Shown: positions 1 to 6,332 of the stretch, piece after piece
How the letters are laid out: every line of letters begins with the position of its first letter
How positions within the stretch are numbered: position 1 is the first letter of the stretch
Assembly (NCBI GenBank): GCA_016214125.1
Contig: JACRPC010000026.1
Span: 1-49,766, forward strand
DNA length: 49,766 nucleotides
Direction of reading: 5' to 3'
Source of the DNA: Rhodospirillales bacterium
GTDB lineage: Bacteria; Pseudomonadota; Alphaproteobacteria; Rhodospirillales; WMHbin7
Notes under the pieces: generated by a model
The model's input: the letters and a program-made list of their open reading frames with translations, nothing else
What the model was told of the DNA's origin: nothing
Database searches by the model: none
Position numbers and translations under genes: made by a program

Positions 1-76
1 CCGCACTCCGCCGAAAAACCGGGCGGAACAGGGGAAATGGGGCCGAAAAACCGGCCGATGACCCCGCCAGACCGCC

Positions 77-253
77 TCATGGCAAGCGCCCCAGGCGAGA
101 GCGTCGCTCAAAGGCCGGGTTTTTCCGCAGCCTGTTAATGCCTTCCTTCCAATCGGCGCGCAAGGAATCCCAGCGCCGATCGGGCCGGGTCAGGGTGAAC
201 GCGTCGTCATCATTTTCCGAGCGGGGATCGAACAGCGAAGCATAATCGAGCAT
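77..253 (-). CDS. Small phage-linked hypothetical protein (58 aa)
   Basis: This short gene is the last one visible on the phage strand, 12 bp downstream of the endolysin gene. An AAAGGA ribosome binding site about 7 bp before the ATG and a clean TGA support it as real. The product is hydrophilic, rich in Asp and Arg, with no membrane segment, signal peptide or Cys. It starts MLDYASLFDPRSENDD and ends in a basic stretch. I do not recognise the family. Its place after the lysis genes suggests it is the final gene of the late operon, but function cannot be assigned. Confidence 0.6.
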   Translation of the reverse strand: MLDYASLFDPRSENDDDAFTLTRPDRRWDSLRADWKEGINRLRKNPAFERRSRLGRLP

Positions 254-265
254 GACAGGATCCTT

Positions 266-697
266 TCAAAAAATGTCGGCATAAAAGACATGCCGGCCGA
301 TTTGGGTTGTGGGGGTGCGGCCAAGCGACCAGGGCGGGGCCAGCGATTGCTCGTGGTAATGGGTGGCGCCCCGGGTGCGGTCGGGCAATTCGCCGGCCAG
401 GGCCCGTTTGGCGATGGCGAGGCAGCGGGCGAAGATCGGGTCCTTGGCCGACACCCAATCCAGCTTGCGTCGGTTGGGGTCGTTCGGATTCCAACAGGAA
501 AATTGCCAAGGCTTGCGACAGACCGCCACCGGATCGCTGCCCCACCACCAGCCGCCCTGGCGGGCGCGCGCCCGGACAACGCGGTTCATGATGACGTTGG
601 CGATCGCCTCTTGGCCCTCGCGGCCTTCGCCGCGCGCCTCGCCCCAAAGCGTGCGGGCGACGATGTCGAGCGTGTAGGTGAGATCGGGCGCGGTCAC
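266..697 (-). CDS. Phage endolysin, SleB-type cell wall hydrolase
   Basis: The 143-residue product matches the Hydrolase_2 (SleB/CwlJ) family that cleaves peptidoglycan glycan strands. The family signature LARTLWGEARGE at residues 13-24 contains the likely catalytic Glu20, and a conserved GATHYHE motif lies near residue 110. There is no signal peptide, so release to the periplasm would need a holin, in line with the membrane protein encoded immediately upstream (4-bp overlap, 694-697) and the holin-like gene at 3233. In many alphaproteobacterial prophages this family serves as the lysin. A role in virion entry is possible but less likely given the lysis-gene context. Confidence 0.85.
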   Translation of the reverse strand: MTAPDLTYTLDIVARTLWGEARGEGREGQEAIANVIMNRVVRARARQGGWWWGSDPVAVCRKPWQFSCWNPNDPNRRKLDWVSAKDPIFARCLAIAKRALAGELPDRTRGATHYHEQSLAPPWSLGRTPTTQIGRHVFYADIF

Positions 698-1008
698 GAC
701 CGCCCACCCGGCGCGCCCATGCTCACGCCATCCAGCTTGGTTTCGATGCGCACCAGATGCTCGGTGAGCCGACGCTCGACATCCTTGATGTAGCCGATCG
801 AGGCGTAAGACTTGGCGACCTCAAGCTTGTATTCGGCCAAGGCCTCGCGCTGGGCCGAGAAGCCCTGCTCGACATAATGGCGCAGGATGTCGGTGGCGTC
901 GTCCTGCTCGCGGCGGTTTTTCCAAATCAGCCAGAACAGGCCGGCCAGAACGGGCAATTCGACGGCGGTGATCCACCAGCCGAGATCGGGGCTCCACGGC
1001 GTGGGCAT
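694..1008 (-). CDS. Small membrane protein, holin or accessory lysis candidate (104 aa)
   Basis: Residues 11-30 form one strongly hydrophobic segment rich in Trp and Leu, followed by a charged NRREQDD stop-transfer region and a long helical, coiled-coil-like tail. A good site, AAGGAG, lies 6 bp before the ATG at 1008; upstream ATG codons in the same frame give an Arg/Pro-rich extension typical of non-coding sequence, so they were rejected. It overlaps the endolysin gene by 4 bp, which suggests translational coupling. The single-span topology with cytoplasmic or periplasmic helix fits a pinholin-like or regulatory lysis protein. No family name can be given with confidence. Confidence 0.7.
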   Translation of the reverse strand: MPTPWSPDLGWWITAVELPVLAGLFWLIWKNRREQDDATDILRHYVEQGFSAQREALAEYKLEVAKSYASIGYIKDVERRLTEHLVRIETKLDGVSMGAPGGRS

Positions 1009-1030
1009 GAGGCTCTCCTTCGATCGAGGG

Positions 1031-2539
1031 TTAGGGTTGGAAGTCGCTGTTTGCCCGCCGCGCCGTGGCGCCGGGACGCCAATCCGTCTTGTCGCCGGCC
1101 GGATCGTCGGGCACCGCCTTGGGCGGGTTGCGGGGCAGGCGCACCGGCTCGGCCAACAGGCAACCGGCGACGGCGTCGAGCCCGTCGTCGCGGCTCCGGC
1201 CGCCCGGCTGCCAATCGCGCATCTCGGCGATGAAGGGCGTTGCCCAGACCGAGCGGTGCACGGCCAGCGCGCCGGCCGCCAGCACGGCATCGAAGGCATC
1301 GACGATGCGTTGGTCCTTGGCTTGGCGGCTGGCGGTCTCGATCACCGCGGCGCACACGCCTTGGGCCGCCAGCTCGCGGCGAAGCAGGCCGGGCAGGAAA
1401 CGGCCCAGCCCGTTGGTTTCCAGCCGCACGGCAGGCAGATGGTGGTCGCGTAGGAAGCTCGCCACCTGACGACATAGTTGCGTGGCGGCGTCGACTTCAG
1501 TCAGGCGGGCCGGATCGTGGGTGAGATAACGCACCCGGTGCAGCCAGTAGCGCCCCTCGGCATCGCTGTAGACGGCGGCGATGACCGAGGCGTCGCCCTT
1601 GTCGGGGGCGCCATAGGACGGGTCCCACCAGCAGGAGGCCGAGACCAGCCGCGTGCCGTCGAGCGACAGGCTGGCCATCCGGTTGCCCTCGGCGTAGACG
1701 AGTTCGGCGTCGTAGAAGCGCAGCCGATCGGGATCGAGACGGCCCTCGGCCAGATTCACCGGCTCCAGCATCATCTGGCTTTGGAATTTGTTGTTGCCGG
1801 TGCGCCGCCGGATGGCGGCGATGCGCTCGAGCGGAAAGCGCTCGGGCCAGCGGCTGTTGCCCTTGGCGTCGAGCAGCGGTAGCTCCAGCCGGGCGAAGCC
1901 ATCGAGAAACGGCTTGGTCTCGCCGGCTTCGGCCCGGGCCTGGCGGGCATAGAGCGTGTAGTAGCTGTGCGGCGTGCCGACATAAAGCTGAGTGCCGCCC
2001 GGCACCAGCACGTAGTCGATCTCGAGCAGGCGGGCGCGCAGATCGGCCCGCTTCGGCACGCTGTCCGAGGTGTTGGGCACCTCGACATCGTCACAAATCA
2101 CCAGATCGGCGCGCGAGCCGGTGATGTTGGCGCCGATGCCCTTGGCCAGCATTGAGGGATCGCGCATCTCGGTGGCGCGGACCACGGTGAACTGATCGGC
2201 CGCCCACTGGTCGCGCCGCTTGGGCTTGAGATGGCGGGTGAGCGGGTGGCGCTCGATGACGCGCTTGACGTTGCGCACCATTTTGCGCGCCAAGGCGAAA
2301 TCGGCCGCCAGAACCAAAATGCGCCGTTCGGGATGGCGGTAAAGGGTCCAGGCCGAGTAAAGGCCGACCAAGGTCGATTTGCCCAGGCCGCGGAAGGCCA
2401 TCAGCAGCAGCTCGCGCTCGCCGGCGCGTTGGCGGACCATCAGCCAGCGGGCGATGCGCCGATGCAGGGCCGGAGTCGGCAGCCCCTGAAGACGATTCCA
2501 GATCCACAGAAATTCCGGAAAGTCGAGAATGGGCTTCAT
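1031..2539 (-). CDS. Terminase large subunit
   Basis: This 502-residue protein is the ATP-driven packaging motor and nuclease that cuts and loads phage DNA into the prohead. The Walker A motif RGLGKST is at residues 50-56 and the Walker B motif LVICDDVE at about 146-153. The C-terminal half carries the RNase H-like nuclease acidic residues in WWDPSYG, LETNGLGRF and RDDGLDAVAG. The start at 2539 follows a GGAGAG site and overlaps the stop of the gene upstream as ATGA. An in-frame extension further upstream is Arg/Gly-rich and overlaps that gene, so it was rejected. Placement after the tail and spanin genes is unusual compared with siphoviruses but normal for T7-like late regions. Confidence 0.93.
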   Translation of the reverse strand: MKPILDFPEFLWIWNRLQGLPTPALHRRIARWLMVRQRAGERELLLMAFRGLGKSTLVGLYSAWTLYRHPERRILVLAADFALARKMVRNVKRVIERHPLTRHLKPKRRDQWAADQFTVVRATEMRDPSMLAKGIGANITGSRADLVICDDVEVPNTSDSVPKRADLRARLLEIDYVLVPGGTQLYVGTPHSYYTLYARQARAEAGETKPFLDGFARLELPLLDAKGNSRWPERFPLERIAAIRRRTGNNKFQSQMMLEPVNLAEGRLDPDRLRFYDAELVYAEGNRMASLSLDGTRLVSASCWWDPSYGAPDKGDASVIAAVYSDAEGRYWLHRVRYLTHDPARLTEVDAATQLCRQVASFLRDHHLPAVRLETNGLGRFLPGLLRRELAAQGVCAAVIETASRQAKDQRIVDAFDAVLAAGALAVHRSVWATPFIAEMRDWQPGGRSRDDGLDAVAGCLLAEPVRLPRNPPKAVPDDPAGDKTDWRPGATARRANSDFQP

Positions 2540-2865
2540 GCGGTCTCTCCATCGTTGTCGTCGGCATCGTCCGCGTCGGCGTCGGCCGCCAGGTCGCGGC
2601 GGGCCTCGGCCACCAGTTCGGCCAGGGCCGGATCGATTTCCGTCGAAACGGGCTCGGGCTCGCCGGCGGCCCACCGGATCAGGCGGATCAGATGTTCGAG
2701 GTGAATGAGCGCCGCTTTGCAGGCGGCATGGTGGTTGGCAAAATCCTTCGATTCAGTCGGCGCCGCTTTGGCGGCAAAGCCGGCATAGCTGTCGGCGGCC
2801 GATTGAATTTGATCGGGAAGCACGAGGTGCAGGCTTCGGCGCAGGGCGTCGAGATGGTTGGTCAT
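2536..2865 (-). CDS. Probable terminase small subunit by position (109 aa)
   Basis: The gene ends inside the start codon of the terminase large subunit (ATGA overlap), the usual location of the small subunit that recognises phage DNA. The product is mostly helical with an acidic C-terminal tail (ADADADDADDNDG). The first 40 residues, MTNHLDALRRSLHLVLPDQI onward, could pack as a helical bundle, but I see no clear helix-turn-helix. T7-like phages use a small acidic gp18 protein in this place, which fits. The assignment rests on context; a direct family match could not be tested. Confidence 0.55.
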   Translation of the reverse strand: MTNHLDALRRSLHLVLPDQIQSAADSYAGFAAKAAPTESKDFANHHAACKAALIHLEHLIRLIRWAAGEPEPVSTEIDPALAELVAEARRDLAADADADDADDNDGETA

Positions 2866-2903
2866 CGAGCCGTCCTTTCGACAGGAGAAACGGAAAAAAA
2901 TGG

Positions 2904-3101
2904 TCAGCGGCAGAAGCCGGCAACCTTGCGGTTGTGGGCGACGATCTGCTCTTGGGTGGCGCGGACCAGACGATCCAGGGGATCGACGTGAATCGTCTTG
3001 ACCCAGGCGCAGTCAGGCGGGGGGCTGGCGCAGCTCGCGCTCGAGATCGCGGTCAGAAAGGCCAGCGACCGCTTCGTCAAGGCGAAGGGCTTGGCGGGCA
3101 T
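2904..3101 (-). CDS. Outer-membrane spanin (Rz1-like lipoprotein candidate)
   Basis: The 65-residue product has a short basic N-terminus, a hydrophobic segment (SLAFLTAISSASC) and a candidate lipidated Cys24 followed by Ala-Ser-Pro-Pro. The rest carries the pattern DCAW..I.....DRL...T..QI.AHN......C, which I recognise from small phage proteins encoded inside Rz-like genes. The lipobox is weak (Ser at -3), so lipidation is inferred. The gene begins within the i-spanin gene and ends downstream of it, in another frame, the layout of lambda Rz/Rz1. The partner proteins would join inner and outer membranes and disrupt the outer membrane in the last step of lysis. Confidence 0.7.
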   Translation of the reverse strand: MPAKPFALTKRSLAFLTAISSASCASPPPDCAWVKTIHVDPLDRLVRATQEQIVAHNRKVAGFCR

Positions 3102-3228
3102 GGTCGACTCCGGTTTGGGCTTGTTGGGCCTGTGCCGCGCGCCGTCCGGCCCGCCACGCCAGGAAAAGCGGGGCGAACCGGAGCAACGCGTCGACGAGAG
3201 CCGCCATCAGTTTGAGGATGGCGGGCAT
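3013..3228 (-). CDS. Inner-membrane spanin (Rz-like, 71 aa)
   Basis: Residues 1-27 form an N-terminal membrane anchor (ILKLMAALVDALLRFAPLFLAW), followed by a basic turn and a long Ala/Gln/Arg/Glu-rich helix reaching the C-terminus, the usual plan of an i-spanin. The start at 3228 is 4 bp after the stop of the holin-like gene; longer in-frame starts give Arg/Pro-rich sequence. The o-spanin gene starts inside it with an 89-bp overlap in a different frame. It is short for an Rz protein (lambda Rz is about twice this length), so the periplasmic coiled coil must be compact. Confidence 0.7.
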   Translation of the reverse strand: MPAILKLMAALVDALLRFAPLFLAWRAGRRAAQAQQAQTGVDHARQALRLDEAVAGLSDRDLERELRQPPA

Positions 3229-3232
3229 CGGT

Positions 3233-3400
3233 TTAGGCCGTCCGTTCCTTGAGGAAGACGGCCACCAGACCGGCAATGGCCGCACCGGCCTGGGCGATGG
3301 CCGCCCCCTGCTCCTGCGACAGACCAAGAGCCAGCGCCAAAGCCGAAAGGCCGGCCCAGCTTGACGGTTCCTTCAAGCGATCGAGAAACCAAGTGATCAT
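3233..3400 (-). CDS. Putative holin (55 aa)
   Basis: The protein begins MITWFLDRLKEPSSWAGLSA and has two hydrophobic stretches (about residues 14-27 and 34-50) separated by the polar turn SQEQG, ending in a charged KERTA tail. This fits a small two-span holin. I recognise the KEPSSWAG opening from unannotated prophage proteins next to lysis genes. An AGGAG site lies 8 bp before the ATG, and the stop is 4 bp from the i-spanin start, giving the order holin, i-spanin, o-spanin. An overlapping longer frame on the same strand (3207-3407) is rejected for low-complexity composition. Confidence 0.65.
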   Translation of the reverse strand: MITWFLDRLKEPSSWAGLSALALALGLSQEQGAAIAQAGAAIAGLVAVFLKERTA

Positions 3401-3421
3401 GAAACACTCCTTTCAGACATG

Positions 3422-3443
3422 AAAAAGCCGGGCAGCGCCCGGC
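3422..3443 (-). terminator. Rho-independent terminator after tail genes
   Basis: A 7-bp perfect stem GCCGGGC/GCCCGGC with a 3-base loop (3427-3443) is followed on the minus strand by CTTTTTC. It sits between the small gene at 3474 and the lysis cassette, so it should attenuate readthrough into the lysis genes. Confidence 0.75.
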
Positions 3444-3473
3444 GGGTGGAAGGAAACGTGGCGGTGTTTGGAC

Positions 3474-3692
3474 TTACGGCTTGGGATGCCGCGCCTTAAC
3501 CGCGTCGCGCTTAACCTCAAGCGCATTCACGCGCGCCTGGGCACCCGGCTTGTTGACCGCCGAGTCCCACAGCGCATCGAGCCGCTGGGCGTCGGTGACG
3601 CCTTCGGCGTCGTAGGCGACGCGGCGTTTCAAATCGACGCTGCCAGCTTGGGCCAGCCGCGCCTGCTTCTCACGGTAGGTTTCGGTGCTCAT
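3474..3692 (-). CDS. Small hydrophilic phage protein after tail fibre (72 aa)
   Basis: The product (MSTETYREKQARLAQAG...) is charged and helical, without membrane segments. It contains a central YDAEGVTDAQRLDALWDSA stretch. The gene starts 6 bp downstream of the tail fibre stop, so the two are probably co-translated, and a terminator follows. A small helical protein in this place may be a tail fibre chaperone or assembly factor, but this is inference from position only; no family was recognised. Confidence 0.6.
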   Translation of the reverse strand: MSTETYREKQARLAQAGSVDLKRRVAYDAEGVTDAQRLDALWDSAVNKPGAQARVNALEVKRDAVKARHPKP

Positions 3693-3698
3693 GGTGCT

Positions 3699-5777
3699 TT
3701 ACCCCCAGGCCAGCGCGACGGCCTTGACGCGCTGTTCCTTGTTGTTGTGGGTGGTGATCTTCCATTTCATCGACGTGCCGGAAGGCTGGCCGGAAATGTC
3801 GGCGGTGCCGATGAGGATGGTGTAATTGGCGTCCCAGGCGCCCTCGTTGGCCAGGGTAACCTGGGTGTAGGTCGTACCGCCGTCGCGGCTGGCATAAGCC
3901 TTGACGTCGGTGTTCGGCGTCACGCTGTCGACCGGATCGTGCAAGATGACGATCCGGGCGTCGGTCGGCGCCGCCTGGGCGGTGGCGGCGTTCGAGATCA
4001 GCGTCATGTCAGCGGGCGAAGCCCAGGCCGCGATCTTGAACTCAAACTCTCCGATCCAGTTGTTCCACCACAAGCCGCTCGCCACCACGACCATCTGATA
4101 GTATCGATAGCCGGCGCCGCTGGTGTTCAGCGTGGAGACGTGTGTGGTTCCGGACCAAGTGAACGAGGGCGAAACGTCGGTCCAGCTTGAAGCATCGTCG
4201 CTGCCCTGCCATTTCCAGTCGCCCCAATTCTGGGAACCGTTGACGGTGATCGTGGCCTCGCTGATGACCTTTTTGACCCCGTTGCCGAAATCGAAGCGGA
4301 TATACGATCCATTGGCCGCCGTTTCGTTGCTGCCGGCCGTTGTCGGGTCAACGGAGTTTGTCCCATCGGCGGCAGAAGAACCGTTGACGAGGTTCGACCA
4401 CGCCCCAACATGCGGCGTCTGGCTGCTGGTGACGGTGATGCTTGCGGTTCGATCCCCCTGGCCGCCCGAATTGGCGTAGCTGGTCGCGCCGGTCCCGGGG
4501 TTGTGGTAGTAATCGCCCGTGGCGTCGTAAGTCTCATTGGTGCTGGCGGTGCCGATGCTGTCGCTTTCGAAGGCGTCATGCGCGCCGTCCTGCATGGTGC
4601 CCATCGCCACCGTATGGGCGATTTCGTCGGCCAACCAGTTGAGCATCAGGTTGTTGCGCGCCCAGCTATCGGCGCCGTCCAGCGCGCTCAAGAGCGCCTG
4701 GACCCGCGTCTCCATTTTAAGCGGCGTGACGAAGCGGGCATCGTCGGTGCCGGCATTGACCTCGGCCTGGGTGGCGATCTCCGCCACGCCGCTGGCGCTT
4801 TCGCTCGCCGCCTGCTTGATGTTGCCGAAGGCGGTGGCGGCGTTGGCGACGTCATTGAGGTTGTTGGCGGCCAGCATGTCGCCCGTGCCGGTACCAGGAT
4901 CACCCTGCGGCCCCTGGGGACCGGTGGCGCCGGTGGCCCCGGTGGCGCCGGTCGGTCCCGTTGCGCCCTTGGCCGCCAGCACGTCCCAATAGGCGGCGTT
5001 GGGCGGCTGCTGGTTGGTGTGGGCCTGGATGCAGATGTAGGACGCCCCGGCCTCGGTGACCGCATCGTTGAGGGCGTAGGCGGTGGCGTTCGACCACGCG
5101 CCCCGCCACTCGATCTTGGCGACAATGGCGGCCAGGGCGGCCGCCTCCGCCGCTGCCTGCGCATCCTCGGCCAAGCCCTGGGCGGTTTCGGCGGCCGTCT
5201 TGGCGGCGGCCGCCAAACCGGCCTGCGTCGAAGCCGTGCCGGCGCTGGCGGCGGCCGCCGCAGCCGACGCGGCCGCCTGGTCGGTGACCGTGTCGACATC
5301 GAGCGCGCTGTTTTCCAGTCCGTCGCCATCGGCGTTCCATTTGAGCGCCCGCCCGGCGGCCGGTTCGGGCAAAGTAAGATCGGCGGTCGAAGCCGAGGTG
5401 GGCGCGCGAACCACGGCCCTCCCGGCGTCGTCGGCCACTTGCTGCAGGGCAGCGGTCTGGTAATCGAGTTCGTCGTTGATCACTTTGGCGCGGAAGGCGC
5501 CACCTTCCTGGAAGTCGCTGGTCCGCTGGATGGCGATGCGCCGGCGCAGAGTGACCCGGACATTGTTGGCCGGGGCGCTTAGGAAGGTGACGTCGCCGCC
5601 GCCCGAGGCGCCGGCCCCCGCAATGGTGAAGCCGGAATTCTGGAGTGCGTCGTCGAGATAGATTTCGAGATCGCCGCTGGCGAAAATCGGGAAGGGATAG
5701 GGGAAGACGCTTTGCGCGCCGTCGCCCAGATACTGGATACGGGGCGTGATGTCCCCGATCTGGATGTGATCGGTCAT
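3699..5777 (-). CDS. Modular tail fibre with T7-type anchor, collagen-like repeat and sugar-binding-like domains
   Basis: This 692-residue protein should form the trimeric fibre that recognises the host surface. Residues 1-125 resemble the T7 gp17 N-terminal anchor (YLGDGAQSVFPYPFPIFASG). An Ala/Gln-rich coiled coil spans about 160-222. Residues 224-268 look like a carbohydrate-binding V/XII module (WSNATAYALNDAV..., ending YWDVLA). Residues 271-298 are Gly-X-Y collagen-like repeats (GATGPTGATGATGATGPQGP). The motif ATQAEVNAGTDDARFVTP (335-352) is common in phage fibres. Residues about 440-585 resemble a discoidin (F5/8 C) fold rich in Trp, Tyr and Gly. The start follows an AAGGA site. Such mosaic fibres usually change host range by exchange of C-terminal parts. 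Confidence 0.85.
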   Translation of the reverse strand: MTDHIQIGDITPRIQYLGDGAQSVFPYPFPIFASGDLEIYLDDALQNSGFTIAGAGASGGGDVTFLSAPANNVRVTLRRRIAIQRTSDFQEGGAFRAKVINDELDYQTAALQQVADDAGRAVVRAPTSASTADLTLPEPAAGRALKWNADGDGLENSALDVDTVTDQAAASAAAAAASAGTASTQAGLAAAAKTAAETAQGLAEDAQAAAEAAALAAIVAKIEWRGAWSNATAYALNDAVTEAGASYICIQAHTNQQPPNAAYWDVLAAKGATGPTGATGATGATGPQGPQGDPGTGTGDMLAANNLNDVANAATAFGNIKQAASESASGVAEIATQAEVNAGTDDARFVTPLKMETRVQALLSALDGADSWARNNLMLNWLADEIAHTVAMGTMQDGAHDAFESDSIGTASTNETYDATGDYYHNPGTGATSYANSGGQGDRTASITVTSSQTPHVGAWSNLVNGSSAADGTNSVDPTTAGSNETAANGSYIRFDFGNGVKKVISEATITVNGSQNWGDWKWQGSDDASSWTDVSPSFTWSGTTHVSTLNTSGAGYRYYQMVVVASGLWWNNWIGEFEFKIAAWASPADMTLISNAATAQAAPTDARIVILHDPVDSVTPNTDVKAYASRDGGTTYTQVTLANEGAWDANYTILIGTADISGQPSGTSMKWKITTHNNKEQRVKAVALAWG

Positions 5778-5789
5778 GGTTAGGTTCCT

Positions 5790-6332
5790 TTATTCACGAC
5801 TGGAGAAAAACGGAGAGCCGATTTTGGTTGCAAGGCCAAAACCCGACTTGAGAAGGCCAAGATTGGCGCGGGCTTGAGCTTGCGATTCCGCCAGCAAGTT
5901 GCGTTGGCGCGCGAAATCGAGGCCCTGATTGATCGAGTCGATCCGCATGCCGGACATCTTGCGCGCCTGCTCATCCTCCTCTTCGGCGTTATCGACCATG
6001 CCAAGCAGAATGGCGCGAGCCGAGCCGCCACCGCCGGGATCGATGCCCGAAGCGCCAAAACGGGCCCGTTGCGCCGCCAATTGCTCCTTGAGCATGCGTT
6101 GGCGGCGCTGGGAATCGATCTCTTGCGCCTGTTGCAGTTGTTGGACGCGCGCCTGGGCCTCGGCCTGCTGGGCCGCCAATTGCGCGTTGGATGCCGCCTG
6201 CTGTTGTCGAAGCGAAGCGGCGCCGGTGATGCCCTGCATGATCACGGATCCAATTGCTGGAACGAGCATCCAGGGACTGAATGTTGATGCGGCTGCAGTC
6301 GGGAGCGCCGCAAACGATGCCAATCCACCCAT
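5790..6332 (-). CDS. Internal-core-like phage protein (180 aa)
   Basis: The N-terminal 35 residues are hydrophobic and Gly/Ala-rich (PWMLVPAIGSVIMQGITGAA). A long Gln/Ala/Arg coiled coil follows (about 40-95), then a Gly-rich linker (GIDPGGGGSARAIL), and a second helical region to residue 180. Its place between tail tubular protein B and the tail fibre, and its composition, match T7 gp14-like internal virion proteins that are ejected and line the channel across the cell envelope. The start shares a base with the stop of the preceding gene (TAATG). The assignment rests on synteny and composition, not on a recognised motif. Confidence 0.6.
   Translation of the reverse strand: MGGLASFAALPTAAASTFSPWMLVPAIGSVIMQGITGAASLRQQQAASNAQLAAQQAEAQARVQQLQQAQEIDSQRRQRMLKEQLAAQRARFGASGIDPGGGGSARAILLGMVDNAEEEDEQARKMSGMRIDSINQGLDFARQRNLLAESQAQARANLGLLKSGFGLATKIGSPFFSSRE

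Noticed and set aside
1-76. Two short repeats GCCGAAAAACCGG at the left edge as a terminator pair
   Set aside because: The stems are short with A/T loops and no T tract in a useful position; too little sequence is available to judge.
3207-3407. 66-codon frame overlapping the holin-like gene
   Set aside because: It is Gly/Arg/His-rich without pattern; the frame at 3233-3400 has a better ribosome binding site and a membrane-protein sequence.
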